DNA from: Labia minor
Taxonomy: Eukaryota; Arthropoda; Insecta; Dermaptera; Spongiphoridae
Direction of reading: 5' to 3'
DNA: 64,000 nt
Assembly (NCBI GenBank): GCA_963082975.1
Contig: OY720349.1
Span: forward strand, 63,176,501-63,240,500
Each line of letters starts with the position of its first letter. Within the stretch, counting starts at the first letter, position 1. A model generated the notes under the pieces. The model had not been told where the DNA came from and did not search any database. It was given only the letters and a program-made list of their open reading frames with translations. Both the position numbers and the translations under genes were made by a program. This document shows, one piece after another, positions 1 through 12,867 of the stretch.

Positions 1-194
1 CATACTTTTTTGGTTTTTTTTTCTTTCTCATTTACTTTTTCTGTCTCTCAACTTGAAGAAATATAATATTTACTCCCTTAAATAATAAACATTCAAGTGG
101 TTCGGGAATTTATTTTGAGTTTAACGTAAATTAAAATGTATGCTATTTTGAAAAGAATATATTTTAAAAGAAACAATTTAATTAACAATATATA

Positions 195-1040
195 CGAGGT
201 CTGTTCAAAAGAAAAGGGGAATTTTGAATTTTCGCCTTCTTTTGTTATGTTGGTAAACATATGTTTCTTATATGTTGACATTATCAGCCATTTTGGATTA
301 GTATTTTGTCTTTGAAAACTGAAAAAGTTAGTCACATTTTTGTGTGTTCTTCAAGTTTTTGCTTAAAAAATGGATCAAAGAATCTGTATTAAATTTTGTA
401 TTAAAAATGGAAAAAAGTGCTCCAACGCATTTAAAATATTGACTGTGGTATTCGGCGAGTCTACTTTGTCTAAAAAAAGTTTATAAGTGGTACAAGCGCT
501 TTACAGAAGGCCGAGAAGATGTGGATGACTATGAGCGTTTTCTTCGATAACAATGGCGTGGTGGATCATGACTTCTTGCCAACAGGTCGTTAATAAGAAA
601 TACTACAAGGAAGTTATGCAACGTTTGAGTGAAGCAATAAAGGATCGGAATTGTGGAAAAACAAATCATGGATAATGCACCAACTCACACATCATTGCTT
701 GTTCAGGAATTTTTGGCCAAAAACAACACCGTAATCATGCTCCAACCTCCGTATTCACCAGATTTGGTTCCCTTGTGACTTTTTCCTGTTTCCATAATTG
801 AAGAGACCAATGAAACGAAATCGTTTTGCCACAATTGATGAGATAAAATCGGAATCGAAGAACGAGCTGATAGCCATACTGAAAAACGCATTTCAGAAAT
901 GGTTCGACGATTGGAAGAAACGCTGGCCTAAGTGCATTATATCTGAGGGGAATTACTTTGAAGGGCACAAAATTATGTTGATGAATAAATAAATACTTTT
1001 TACTAATTCAAAATTCACCTTTTCTTTTGAACAAACCTCG
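195..1040 (+). mobile_element. Internally deleted mariner element (cecropia-like termini)
   Basis: The element lies between TA dinucleotides (193-194 and 1041-1042). Its termini are imperfect inverted repeats beginning CGAGGTCTGTTCAAAAG on the left and matching the complement on the right. A transposase start is visible at 370 (MDQRICIKFCIKNG...), the usual N-terminal helix-turn-helix part of a mariner transposase, reading on to a KWYKRFTEGREDV stretch. A frame disruption and a central deletion follow. The reading resumes near 660 with ILDNAPTHTS and PPYSPDL-P-DFFLFP, which belong to the second and third catalytic aspartate blocks. About 850 bp remain of a usual 1.3 kb, so the copy is dead. 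A related relic is at 36974. Confidence 0.88.
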
Positions 1041-1042
1041 TA

Positions 1043-2696
1043 AATAAATAAAAATTTTCTTTTTTCTTTTATCTTAATGTGTCACAACAATTAAAAAAAT
1101 TTTAAAATGAAAAGTATAATTGTTTTATGAAAACAAAATAAACGTATCGAAATAATTCTTGGTTTGAAGTCTACCAAAATAAACATAATTATAAAGAAAA
1201 ATATGTAGAATTAATATTTTATGATCAATTCTGAATTATAAATGGCCTTAAATTTAAGTATATTATATCCTTATTTAAAATTTATTTAAAAATGAATAAA
1301 ACGTTTTGAACTTGCTTAAAACTTAATAGTCTTAGAAACAAATTCAATTTATTTTTTTTTTTTTTAAATTTATTTGGAGAGTATAAATTCCTATTTTTAA
1401 TAAAAAAAATATATTTTTATGTCGTTCACGTTTCTGTTTTTCATTTTTTTTATTTTTTCGAGAAAAAAAAAATAGATGAAATAACAATTTGCCCCATTCC
1501 CTTACCCTGATCGATAATTGAACATGGTTGTTAGACTTGATACAGGGGTGGTGGGAGGGCAATCGAATAAAGCGCGTATCAGAATGAATATCAATAAAAA
1601 ATGCAATTTCATCCAAGAGCCAAACACATGTAATTTATTAATTCTATTCTCTTTAAAACCGTAACCTAAAAAAAACTTTGGGATTTGATTAGTCAAGAAA
1701 AATCAATTTAATTTAACCATTAAGGTCATGTCCCATATTCCATTAAGCATCAACAATTTTATTATTATTATTATTATTATTGAATATCTTTTTGTTAAAA
1801 AAAAAATAAATAATAAAAAAAGAAAAAAAAATCTACCACAATTTAGTTAATTTTATACGTAATTCAGATTATTAATTTAGATTTTATAAATGTTTTTATA
1901 AGGATTTTAAGTGTTCAAAACATGCGAGAATATTATTTTTTTACATACTGTGATTTTTTATGACACTGAGGGTAAAAAACCATGATAAAAATCACGTTTA
2001 TAATATATAAGTGATTTTTATATTGTTGTTGTAGAAGTTATATTTTTATTTGATATATTTTGAATTTTTCATTGAAATTAATGTAAACCAATAAATCAGA
2101 AGATTGACGAATAAAAAATAATGACGAGTGGGAGTGGGTGGAAGAAGTGAAGGTGAGAAAAAGGAAGATCAAACCGAAACTAGAGTAAAGTGATAGTATT
2201 GGTGAACGTGAAATAATGGTTTCGAATGTGACACTGTGCTTTACCACTTATTTTTCTAAAGTGGATTAACATTTTATTGACCAACTTGAGCCTCAACCGT
2301 CCTGCCTTTAAAGAGTGAATCTGTAGAAATCCCTTTGGAGACAGAAAGCTTTGTATTCCCTCGGGGCATCACCAATTAATTCCATTGAGAACGGGTGGAG
2401 AAAAAAACAAATGAAAACAGAATTAACCAGGCTTTTCGAGATCAACCACAACAAATGATACTTATCTATTAATATATTTAAATTCTTTGTAAACAAAATA
2501 TAGGGAAAGATTAAATAAAAGTTAAAATCTTAAGTTAATCTAAGAACAGGACTATATATTATATTTGAGTATATTTATATAAATTCAAGAAACATTGAAA
2601 AAATATATAATTTTATAATATGAGATTTGACTTTTCAAATATGGTACTTATCTTTAAATAATCTTCTTTAGATGACTAGATAAATTTATAATATAC
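1043..2696. other. A+T-rich stretch without recognised gene
   Basis: No coding sequence or RNA gene was recognised. The only visible structure is a short (TTA)n tract near 1759-1782 and homopolymer runs. A slightly more G+C-rich part around 2090-2240 and 2290-2410 has short open frames without recognisable motifs. Confidence 0.5.
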
Positions 2697-3233
2697 TAAC
2701 TTCTCAGAGCGCCGAAGGCTCTGTCCCCTGTACTCCCGATGTAATTCATAGTAATTTTTCATAGTCTGTATGCGAATGATTTTAATTCAATCAGTATATT
2801 TTTTTCCTCATTTGGATCTTCGTTTTCATTCAAATTTGCAAATTGCACTATTTTTCAAAATATAAATTTAAATGTAAAAATATTAGTTTTAGAAAATATT
2901 AATCAATTAGGAATAATATTCAATTTAATTTAATTTTAATTTTAATATATTTAATATTAGAATTTAAATATTATAAACATTCTTTGTTTGGAAATTTCTA
3001 GAATTATTTTTATTTTGAGTGTCAACTTCTTAATTGGGCCACCAGAGGCGCTCCTCGTAGCGTTGTTTATTCCGGTCGGTTTTTTGGCCATAACATTGGA
3101 CGGATCATCTTTTTTGAAATTTTCAAAATTTTACCTTATCCTTGGGTCATGACGGTTCTAATGATATCCAAACCATTAAGATACATGAAGCCGTTTAGAA
3201 GGAGTTCAGGATTGCGTAGTCGCTTAATTATAT
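2697..3233 (-). mobile_element. Helitron-like non-autonomous repeat, decayed
   Basis: The left edge (gctctgtcccctgtactccc near 2718) resembles the better preserved 3' end at 33700-33775, which has the same cluster of clustered 'gctccg-cccc-tgtac-cccg' words. The right part (3050-3220) has the phrasing common in such repeats, such as 'ttggccataacattgg'. The terminal CTAG expected at a Helitron 3' end is degraded here. This is a family resemblance seen inside the window only. The boundaries are approximate. Confidence 0.35.
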
Positions 3234-3240
3234 AGATATT

Positions 3241-3634
3241 TATGTAATAGCATTCCTGTGCCACCTAGAAGTATAAGGATAAAGTCACTGGTGACGATAA
3301 ACGAACTTTTAATTGTTCTCACTATAAATAATCAAATTAATGTTTCATATTTATAGAGTTATTATAAATAAACTCAACTGTTGTTTTATAATGTTGTTAA
3401 ATAAATCACAGGGTGTTGCTTTCTAAAGTAAAAGATTTTATTATTTTATTAAAATTATATATAAAATTAATACATTATTTTATTATAATAGTTACCTAAG
3501 TAAATATATATAATAACAACATTAAACATGACACATTAGTTTGATTATTTATAGTGAGAACAATTAAAAGTTTGTTTATCGTCACCAGTGACTTGATCCT
3601 TATACTTCTAGGTGGCACAGAAATACTATTACAT
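3241..3634. repeat. MITE with about 103-bp terminal inverted repeats
   Basis: The segment 3241-3343 is the near-perfect reverse complement of 3532-3634. Both arms begin with TATGTAATAG, followed by a shared 'tgtgccacctagaagtataa' word. About 190 bp of A+T-rich sequence separates the arms and no coding potential was seen. Length near 400 bp and long inverted arms fit a foldback or MITE-type DNA element. The family could not be named. Confidence 0.7.
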
Positions 3635-3645
3635 ATATATATATA

Positions 3646-4866
3646 CCATCATATTTATTTCAAAGACTCGTATTTTTATTTTATTTTTTTGCAATATGTA
3701 TTGTCATAAGCAATATCCCTCGCACCGGCTCCGCAATATCACCGTCCCTCTTAAGGATATTGCCGAAAAGTTAACTTTTTTATTTTTGTAATTTTTAGTA
3801 ATCTTTATTTTAAGAATAAAACTGCAATTTATGCTATAAATACCTAGGTACCATTAACTACAATAATCATGTCACTATAGGTATTAGCATTGAGATTTTT
3901 CAAAACCCGTATTGTGCGTCATATTTAGTTTTGTATATACAATTATCTTGTTTTACTTATAGGAGTTTATTAGTTAGTTTGTTGTTTAAACTTTTTTGTA
4001 ACTAATAAATAATATTAACTTTAAAAAAAAAATCTGCACACAAAATGAAGATTTTAGAGAACTAGAAATAAAATAGGCAGTTTTGTATTGATAAAATAAG
4101 AAGTAAGTAAATAATAAGCACATAGTGGGAGCAAAAATATGTCTTATTTTCAGCAAACTATTTTATTCCATAAGTTTTTATTTTTTCTTTTATTCTTACT
4201 ATACAAAATATTTACATACACAAAAAAAGAAAGATGGTTAGAGGATTGTTGATAATGAGGAGAAGTACTTTCTAGTTCAGAAATAGACAACATTAATGTT
4301 AAAAAAAGAAAGATTATTAAAATATATTAAATTGAAAGAATTTCAAATTTAGAGTTTTACATTGTTGGATATCTTACTACACTCTTTTTTTTGTAATCAT
4401 TAGCTTACCGCTAATGAAGCATTTTCGAAATAGACTCGTCCAAATAAAAACAAATCAAATCTTAAGTTACAAATTTGGCTTACAATGATGATTATATTTA
4501 TAATTGAAATTATTTTTAATGAATAAACATATTTTACTTTCATTTTATTTTTAATTATAATAATAATACTCAAATGTGTTTTGGCTCTCCTCATACATGG
4601 AAGTTCCCCGTACCATGTAATGATGTAATGGATAGGGTTTTTTTTATATTTTGTTGAGAGAAACTATCTATTATATGTAATACTTTTGAATTTATTTTAT
4701 AAAAACTATACTATATAAAAATCCTTTGTGTTCTATCTCATTTTTTTAATTTTAAAATAAATTAATATACTATACCATATTGTACTATATATTCATTTTA
4801 TATTTTTTTTATAATATAATATCAAATAATTTCTTTTGATTTATAATATCTAATTTATTTTAATAT

Positions 4867-4910
<44 letters not shown>

Positions 4911-5332
4911 TAAATTTAAATATATATTAACTATTTATAAATTTCATTAGTTGTTTTGTTGACATTTGTGCGAAAGTACTATGAGAGAGATATTTTTGCT
5001 ATAGTTGAATAACAATAAATTAAAGTGTAAAATTACACAATTTGAACTGATCTGATATTAATCCACAATTTAGAGCTGTTGAAATCACGTAGCAACAAGA
5101 TTAGTGTTAGAGAACATTTGCTGACCGATAGAATTTATTTTTCTATTTATTAAAAAATTAATAAAATTAATTATTTAATAGAATATTTTTTCGAAGGGAA
5201 ACCTTTCTGGCTTGACAGTCAGAAAATATTAACAAGTTAAATCAAAAATAGGAATAGTAGATTCAATGTACCTCAGTATAATTTCTTTTTGTTTGACTTA
5301 AACAATACCAAACAATAACATCAAAAAAAAAT
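3646..5332. other. A+T-rich stretch without recognised gene
   Basis: No gene was recognised. A (TA)n microsatellite lies near 4868-4905. Several short frames at 4400-4600 are compositional. Confidence 0.5.
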
Positions 5333-5930
5333 CTCGACTATCTCGCAAATTTGAATTGGATTAAATAACATATATTATATTTAAATCAAATTTAATTAAT
5401 TAAATTATAAATTAAAATTAATAAATAATATTTATTAAACCAGCGCGTGTTCGGATCATTGTTGATGGCATCACGTCACGTGCTGGCGCGTGATTACCAC
5501 TCAACGTGTTAAAAAAATTAAATCCGGTACTTTCAACTATTCAATCAAACTGACATTCTATATATAGCAGTTTTATACAATTTTTAATCATGTGAAAAAC
5601 TATCAAACATATATTTTTATTTTTACGGTCAGTTTAGAGGAAAAAAAAATGAAAAGGCGGTAGGTAATGACCCTCTTCCGGATGAGCTATATTTCTCAAA
5701 AGTTGATAGAAAACTACGAATTTTTAATAATGCCCGTGTACCAAATTTCATTATTGTAACTCAAACTGTTTTTGTGTATGTAATCTTGTCTACAAACACA
5801 CACACACAGACAGACATTTTTCTCAACCTTAGTGAAAATGACTGAGGAACCTTCAAAACGTATCAAAACATCAAAATCTCGACATCGAAAATTTTCGTGA
5901 TCGCAATATACTATCACTGGCGAGATAGTA
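5333..5930 (-). repeat. Family A Helentron-like repeat, copy 1
   Basis: This copy is reversed relative to the other family A members. Its right edge reads 'gcgagatagta', the complement of the family's left terminus TACTATCTCGC, and its left edge contains ctcgactatctcgca. It carries the family's internal landmarks: a (CA)n tract at 5798-5808, the phrase 'gcatcacgtcacgtgctggcgcgtg', and aattaattaaattataaatt. The outer terminal hairpin is missing from the left edge, so the copy is truncated by a few bases. The family plan is described under 11719-12282. Confidence 0.7.
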
Positions 5931-6837
5931 AAAAAATGATTTATAAAACAATTCTAAAATAAAAAAAAATCAAATTTCAATATCAATAATGTTAAAATTA
6001 TTTTTTTTTTATTTTGTATTATCATAGATCTTATTCTTGCTAAGGAATTTAGTAAATCAATTAAATGATCAAGATATATAATATTATCTAAAGTTAATTT
6101 TCTTGTGTAACTAAGTTAAGAAGAGACAGTGAACAAAGTTTATTCAAATATGTCGCGGTAACAAGTATGATTTGTTTGTTATCTATTTGTTATTGTTTCT
6201 TAAATAGCTTGATACGAAATTATCTTCATTCTCCTAATTTCTAACTTCAATTTAAACATTTTGAGTATAAATCAGATAATCTGTAAAATAAGAAATCTTT
6301 TTAGAGAATTTTAATTGACATGTTGATTAATTTGTAACTTATTTTGTTTAAAGTTTTCTTGACATAGACTATAGTATTTTCTTGTTTTAGCTGAAAACGT
6401 AAATCTCTCTCATTTAGTTTAGAACAAAAAACGATTTACAAGTACGCTTAGCCGTCTCTTTAGAAGTTAGTGACTGACTTAAAGGTGATCCAAGTAATTC
6501 AAACAAAATTTTATGTATAGTACAGTTCCCGTACCTCAACTCCAATAGAACTATATTTAATACAAGTTTATTCTATTAAACAAACAAAATAATATATAAT
6601 TATTTTAATATTAAAAGACCTAGAGAGTAATATTTTACTTTTTTATTTAAATTAAATTCTATTTAATTCATTTAATTGTTCAATCTGTTCCGTTTCAATT
6701 GATATAACCATTTATTGATTATTGATTATTGTTATGCTTGCAAAAAATAACAACATTATAACTAAAAACCCTGCACAAGTTCTCTTTGATTGTACAATCA
6801 TTTCTGTTATATTACTTAAAAAATATTTTTAAATAAG
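5931..6837. other. A+T-rich stretch without recognised gene
   Basis: No coding sequence, RNA gene or repeat family was recognised here. Confidence 0.5.
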
Positions 6838-6935
6838 CTGGAATGTCTCCACTCGACTATCTCGCAATTTGAATTGGAGGAAATAACATATATTATATTT
6901 AAATTAAATTTATTCTAAATTCTAAATTAAAATTA
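6838..6935 (-). repeat. Family A repeat, terminal fragment
   Basis: About 100 bp match the hairpin end of family A in reverse orientation: ctggaatgtctccac, then tcgactatctcgcaatttg and the A+T-rich inner zone. The rest of the element is absent, so this is a solo terminal fragment. Confidence 0.6.
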
Positions 6936-6944
6936 ATCTTATAA

Positions 6945-7216
6945 ATAAAAATGAATCGCAAAATGTGTTGGTAACCGCATCACTCAATAACGCCTGGACC
7001 AATTTTCACAATTCTTTTTTTAAAATGTTCGTTGAAGTCCAAGGATGGTTTTTACGGCGAGAAAAAATCGGAAAACCCTTAAAAACAGCCCTTTTTCCCC
7101 ATACATATTTTTCAATATTATGCAATATGTACATAATTACTAATTGATAAAAATAATAGCTGATAATAATGACCTGGGATGAATCAGAATATTGCATTGT
7201 CATCGGAGTTACATAT
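6945..7216 (+). repeat. Family C repeat, truncated copy
   Basis: The segment matches the reverse complement of 39950-40255, including 'gcaaaatgtgttggtaaccg', 'atcactcaataacgc', 'cttaaaaacagccctttttc' and 'gacctgggatgaatcagaat'. It stops where family B sequence begins at 7217, so either a junction of two elements or a chimeric family is present. A short frame at 6965-7147 has no recognisable motif. Confidence 0.6.
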
Positions 7217-7730
7217 GTAAAAGTATTTTTAGCATGTTTGTCCGTCCGTCCGCTGTGTGTCCGTGTAGATGTGTACAGCTTGAACCGCTCAACGGATTTT
7301 GATGAAATATTGTATATTTACTTAATGCATCAGTATGATGAATTAATCAACTTTTGATGCAAATCCAGAAACCGGAAGTGGTAGTATTAGCGATCGACGA
7401 TAGGAAGGGAAGGGTTATTTTCACACCAAATTTCACATGAATAGATTTTTTTTACATATCTCCACAAATCATGCACTTTGTATTGGTTTTATGTTTTATC
7501 CTCGGGAAAATAATCTTCATTAGTTTTTTCTCAATTTAAAATTATATGACGTCACCCAGCCCTTCATAAAGTCACAGCCAGCTCCTACATATATATTATA
7601 AATAAAATAAAATTAAAAATATTTATGTTATAAGCCTATCTGTTTTTTATTGCATTAATAGATTCATTTAAATTATTTGAAATTGTTTCTGTAGCTGGAA
7701 ATTAATTGACTTCAAACCGTCGGTCGGTTC
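7217..7730 (+). repeat. Family B Helentron-like repeat, copy 1 (5' truncated)
   Basis: The copy starts inside the family at 'aaaagtatttttagcatg', passes a short GTCC tract (7238-7262), and ends at the 3' sub-terminal repeat 'accgtcggtcggtt'. The left terminus is missing and the 3' hairpin is lost. The family plan is described under 49539-50202. Confidence 0.65.
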
Positions 7731-7788
7731 TGCGCCTTTTTGCAAAAACTATCTATAACAATATATGACTTCTTTATTAGTCACTTGA

Positions 7789-7826
<38 letters not shown>

Positions 7827-9480
7827 CAATGTTATCATATATCTCAGACTAATTGAGTGACGCCTTATATATATATAAATATATATATATATATAAATTA
7901 ATGATAAACCTGAAAATATAAACCACTTATGAAGGCAATATGAGAAACAAAAAAAAAAAATACAAACCAAGAAAAGCACTAACTTTGTAATTTTCTAGTT
8001 ATTAGCTTCTATTGATCCTTGCTTATCATCCTGAAAATGCCTTATTGATCTTTTTATATATATATATATATATCAATTCTCCATTAGTCACCTGTATATG
8101 TATGTATATCTTCGCGCCTTATCAGCTTTAGGCTTAATGTTTCTTTCATTAACCTATAAATATTCATACAAAAGTTTACGACAAACTGAGTTTCTTTAAA
8201 AGAAATCTCTTTACATCTTTCTAGCTCTTAGTATACAGGTAGAAAGAAAAAAAAAGAAAACATGAAAAAAATGATAAATAAATGAAAATCATTTTTCATA
8301 TAAATGTATCTTTTTTATATTTAGGAAAGAAGAAAAAATGGGCTGACTTTGTACTTTTTATATTTTTTTCTCCTCTTCCTTTTGATAGATAATGATGATG
8401 AGAAGGGTTGAGAAAGGAGATGATATAGTTCAGATCAGGAAAAAGTATTTTATATACGTTTATACAGGGTTATTATATAAAATTATTTCACACACACACA
8501 CACACACAGATCACCAAACCCTATAAGTAATTTTTCTTTTTGACTATTCGATCTATCTATAAAATTAATTTAAATAAAGTAATTCTTTAAATAGATATTT
8601 TATTTTATATATGCATTACAATTTTCTAAACCATTAAATCTTTTAATTGGAATTTTCTTTCATTTGATATATGGAAATAAAAAAAAGGTTAGATAAGATA
8701 GTCTATTTTTTTTATTTTTGTATTTTCAAAACATGATAAATTTCAGGAGGGAATAAATGGATTGCGTTTCCGTGTTTTTCATGTATCTATTTATTCTATT
8801 TGGTTATTTTTAGTAGCTAAACGAACAAAAAAAGACAATCAAAAAAAAAAAAATTAATTCAAGAATGACAGCCCCAAATCTTTACTGTAATTTTAATGCA
8901 ATCGTGTTAACACGACAGTTAGATTATAAATTCATTTTTTTCAGAATTATTTTTGGTTAAAAGAAACGAAGGGATATTTTTTATTAACTTTTTATCCATT
9001 CCATGACTTAATTAATGATGAATTATGAATTCATATTGTAATAAAATAAGTATTGAATATTTGAATAATATAAATATGAAATTATATTTAATGGTTTTGA
9101 TTTTTATTGAATATTTAAAATTTCCTTTTTTTATATAATTATAACTATTAGATTTAGTTTTATTGATTCTACTTTTTCCATTGAATCTCTTTGAGTTTAG
9201 GAGATATACAAGTGCATTTTATCATTTTTCTTTAATAATTTTAGAAATTCATTTTAGAATTTTGATTCCCACTTTTATATTTGTGTAACTCTCTAACTTT
9301 CTTCCTTCAGTAATTGGTCATGTTATCTGTCTTGTCCCTTTTATTACCTCTACTATAGTCAATTTTACCTAATTTTTTTTTATATGTCTAGGTATCTGAC
9401 AATCCCTTTGAATGTTCTTAAATGTTATGAAGTACTTCTCTCCCTCTCACAACCCCTTTCCCATTTTTGAAGTTCGTTAG
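7731..9480. other. A+T-rich stretch with microsatellites
   Basis: No gene was recognised. (TA)n tracts occur at about 7793-7825, 7868-7896 and 8056-8073, and a (CA)n tract lies near 8491-8508. Confidence 0.5.
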
Positions 9481-10210
9481 AATTTGATTGGGATATAACT
9501 AGTATAGGTAGTCTGTTATCCATCAAGCTTATGTTCAATATATATTTTAGTGTCTTTTTACAGTCACTATCTTAGGTAGGCTAGCATATTTATCTTAAGT
9601 CCAAGCAACATTTTGAAGTAGGGATCTTCTCAACTTCATCCCATTTTCTCGTTTCCCAGTTCTCGGTGGGATCATCTAGATCAGAATAAGGGTTTCTTTA
9701 ATCTGCTTCCAGTTGGTGTACCTCCTTGTTCTGAATATACCCCAGCTTAAAATTTAGGAATCTTGTTGCTTTCATTGTCGTTTCCCTTAAATGGGTTGTG
9801 CATTATGTTGCGTAAATGTATACCTAACATACTTAATTTCCTTTCTTCACCTATGCTCTGGTTATTCAGTTTTCTTCTGCGTTTCATTCTTCTGAAAGTC
9901 ACAATTTTCCTCTTATCTATGTTTAATTTTTCTTTGTTGCATATTTTTGTAAGCTGTCCAATTTATTATTTCTCTCTCATATTTCATTAATATCCTATAA
10001 GTACATGTTGGTAATGGTATGGTATACAGGTATGGAAAACAGGATGAGCTATGACATATTTTAGAATGGTGGTCTAGACAAGAAACATACCGAAGTAGAC
10101 AACGACCACCAACATAATGGTTAGATGATGCGACGTATTCATACAAACTGAATACAAGAAGCACAAGAAAGGAAAATGTGTCCAGCTGTGTTTGACTGAT
10201 GATGATGATA
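9481..10210. pseudogene. Decayed RTE-like non-LTR retrotransposon pieces in opposed orientation
   Basis: Read on the - strand, 9700-9990 gives broken frames with KEKLNIDKRKIVTFRR, KLNNQSIGEERKLSMLGI and similar blocks. These are typical of the region just after the catalytic YxDD box of RTE/endonuclease-type LINE reverse transcriptases. On the + strand, 10050-10195 gives SRQETYRSRQRPPT-WLDDATYSYK, resembling the conserved RPRxRW-DD C-terminal tail of the same group. Many stops make both parts non-functional. The head-to-head order suggests two separate insertions or an inversion. Confidence 0.5.
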
Positions 10211-11422
10211 TCTAATCTTGAAAAGTTTATATAAAGATATTTATTATTATTCTCTAAATGTATAAATAAATATAAAATTATTAAAATAGTATTTAAAATA
10301 AGTTTTTAATTACATTTAGTTCCATACAAATCCAGTTTAAATATAAAATGATTCTTTAGACCAAATTTCTAACCAAAGGATCTGTACCATCCAAATACAC
10401 GAACGAGATTTTCTAAAAAAGTTTGGTCTGAAAAGTTTAAATAAATAATACTAAACAGTCTAAACATTGAGGAAATCCCACTCGTGGCCTATGACATTAA
10501 AAGTAAAGTAATTTCTTCGTCGGTTGAATTTCTATTTTTTCCGGGAATTTTTACGTTTAGATTAATAAAATATTCAGTTAATTTTACATATGATATACAG
10601 GAAGGAAGATGTAGATAAGAGGATAGTTCCGAAGAATTGTCAATATTTTATATAATATCATGTTCCATCTGATCATGGCACAGGATGGAGAGTACTAAAA
10701 AGAATTGTACAAGCGTTCGAATTCGAAGAGGTGAAGGGAAAAAAGGAGGTTTTCAACTTCCCTTTTAGTAGCAACCCATAATTATCTTTAATGAGAGATT
10801 CCCTCTTATTCGTGACGCAAATATTGATAGAAGTTTACCATGACTTTTTCTCTTTTACTCTCATGTTATAGCTTCTCTTTTTCTTTCTCCCTTAGATTTT
10901 TTTTTACTTAATCTAGCATTTATAAATCAATCTCTATAATTATTATTTTCAAGTGATTCTTCTTTTCTTGTTTTATTTATAATTATATATCATATGAAAT
11001 CCTTTCATTTAATTTATTGTCTGAATGACATTTATCATTTATAAACTATTTTTTTTAATTAATTTGAAAGAGTAGAGGTTATAACATCCAATACGAAATT
11101 AAATAAATGAATCAGTTATTCTAAACAAAAATTTATTCATATTGAATTTAGTTGGTAAATTACATATAAAAGAATTATGAATTGAATGGAAGAAGTAGGT
11201 TAGAATTAGAGACGTTGGAGAAATGTGTTTATTGCGGTAAATAATTTAATTTGTAGTTATGTAGAGTATAGAGTAGCGATGTAATTATTTAATATTAACT
11301 TATTAGTTTTTTTATTATATTTAGGATTATTGAAAAATTATGTGATGTTTTTTCATATAATTTCTTAATAAATATAATCAGCAATAGAATAATAAAATAA
11401 ATGTAAATTAATTAATCAAAAA
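10211..11422. other. A+T-rich stretch without recognised gene
   Basis: No coding sequence or RNA gene was recognised. The segment 10600-10760 is slightly more balanced in composition but gave no motif. Confidence 0.5.
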
Positions 11423-11495
11423 TGTTCTCGCCCGGGATCGAACCGGGGACCTTCCGCGTGTTAGGCGGATGTGATAACCGCTACACCACGAGAAC
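11423..11495 (-). tRNA. tRNA-Val (anticodon AAC)
   Basis: Read on the - strand, the gene begins GTTCTCG and ends CGAGAAC with discriminator A, giving a perfect 7-bp acceptor stem. The D-arm contains box A (TGGTGTAGCGG), the anticodon loop is CCTAACA with AAC as anticodon, and the T-arm contains box B (GGTTCGATCCC) in a CCCGG/CCGGG stem. Total length is 73 nt with no intron. The transcript is followed by TTTTT, a Pol III terminator. Two identical genes lie at 60335 and 60712; this copy shares the 3' flank 'atttttga' with them. Confidence 0.97.
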
Positions 11496-11718
11496 TTCTT
11501 ATATATAGAATTTTAATCATTTGAAGCTGAACGGGATAATATAGATCAGAGATAATACATTTCATAATATGTTTATATATATAGAGATAACATATATTTT
11601 TATAATTGAACTAATCTGAAATTACTTTAATAAAATTAATTAATTTCTTATTTATTGTTTATTAAAAAAATAAATAAATAAATAAATAAATCAGTGTGGG
11701 TGCAATTTTTTCCTTTTT

Positions 11719-12282
11719 TACTATCTCGCCAGAGATCACGAAATTTTGATGTTTTTATACGTTTTGAAGGTTCCTCAGTCAGTTTCACTAAGGTTGAGGC
11801 TAGGCAAGGCTATGTGTGTGTTTGTAGACAAGATTACACAAAAACAGTTTGAGCTACAATAATGAACGGGCATTATTCAACATTCGTAGTTTTCTATCAA
11901 CTCTTGAGAAATGTAGCTCTTTCAGAAGAGGACCATTACCTACCACGTTTTGATTTTTTTCCTCTAAAGTGACCGTAAAAATAAAGATATATGTTTGATA
12001 GTTTTTCACATGATTAAAAATTGTATAAAACTGTTATATATAGAATTTCAACTTGATTGAATAGCTGAAAGTACCGGAATAATTTTTTAACATGTTGACT
12101 GGCAATCACGCGCCAGCACGTGACGTGATGCCTTCAACAATGAGCCAAACACGCGCTGGTTTAATAAATATTATTTATTAATTTTAATTTATAATTTAAT
12201 TAATTAAATTTAATTTAAATATAATATATGTGTTAATTAATCCACTTCAACTTTGTGTGATAGTCGAGTGGAGACACTCCAG
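11719..12282 (+). repeat. Family A Helentron-like repeat, copy 2 (near full length)
   Basis: The family plan is as follows: a left terminus TACTATCTCGCC, a TG-rich microsatellite zone (here only 'tgtgtgtttg'), an A+T-rich body, an inverted sub-terminal repeat near the right end (GCGAGATAGT in better copies; here altered to gtgatagtcgag), and a short 3' hairpin TGGAGACACTCCA ending in G. Inverted sub-termini, an internal microsatellite and a hairpin beside one end are the plan known for Helentron-derived non-autonomous elements such as DINE-1. This assignment is inference. No protein is encoded. Copies in this window: 5333, 6838, 13701 (split), 32762, 57760 and 59586. Confidence 0.72.
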
Positions 12283-12867
12283 ATTTTTTCTAAAGAATAT
12301 TAACATTATTTTAAAAACTTATATAATTTTTATTATTTATTGAAGAATTATTATTATTTTATTGAAATTATTTTAATAAGCTGAATGTCTATTTATATAA
12401 TATTTTATTTTTCGTTACTATTATAAAAACAAACTAAAACATTGGTGAAATACTTTTATTCTGTTATAAAAGACTATAAAAAATTGATTAACTTTCAGGG
12501 AATATGTTTGTTTTGAAGTATCAAATAAAATATAAGTAAAAAAAATCAAGAAAGTTGAAATCCAAGCTGAGAAAAAAGTTGTACGTTGACCAAGAAAAAA
12601 CACCGCTCCTCCTTACTGCCAGAAATAAAATGGCAACACCCGATTCAGCTTTTAATCCAAGAAAAAAACTTTATGTATATCTTATCTTTTTTTTAGATTT
12701 TTTCTAATACTATTTAACAAATCAGATACTTTTTTTGGTGTCATTTCAAACTTTTTAATTAAAAGAGTTTGATCTTTTTTAATAACTATTTGAATTAAAG
12801 ATCATAAAAATTAAATCTTTATTTTTTGTAGTCTTAATGATAAAAAAAAAAGCAAAATGTGCAGCAT
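12283..12867. other. A+T-rich stretch without recognised gene
   Basis: No gene was recognised. The frame at 12421-12603 is compositional. Confidence 0.45.

Noticed and set aside
7749-7979. 76-residue - frame with Ile-Tyr repeats
   Set aside because: It is the translation of (TA)n microsatellites.
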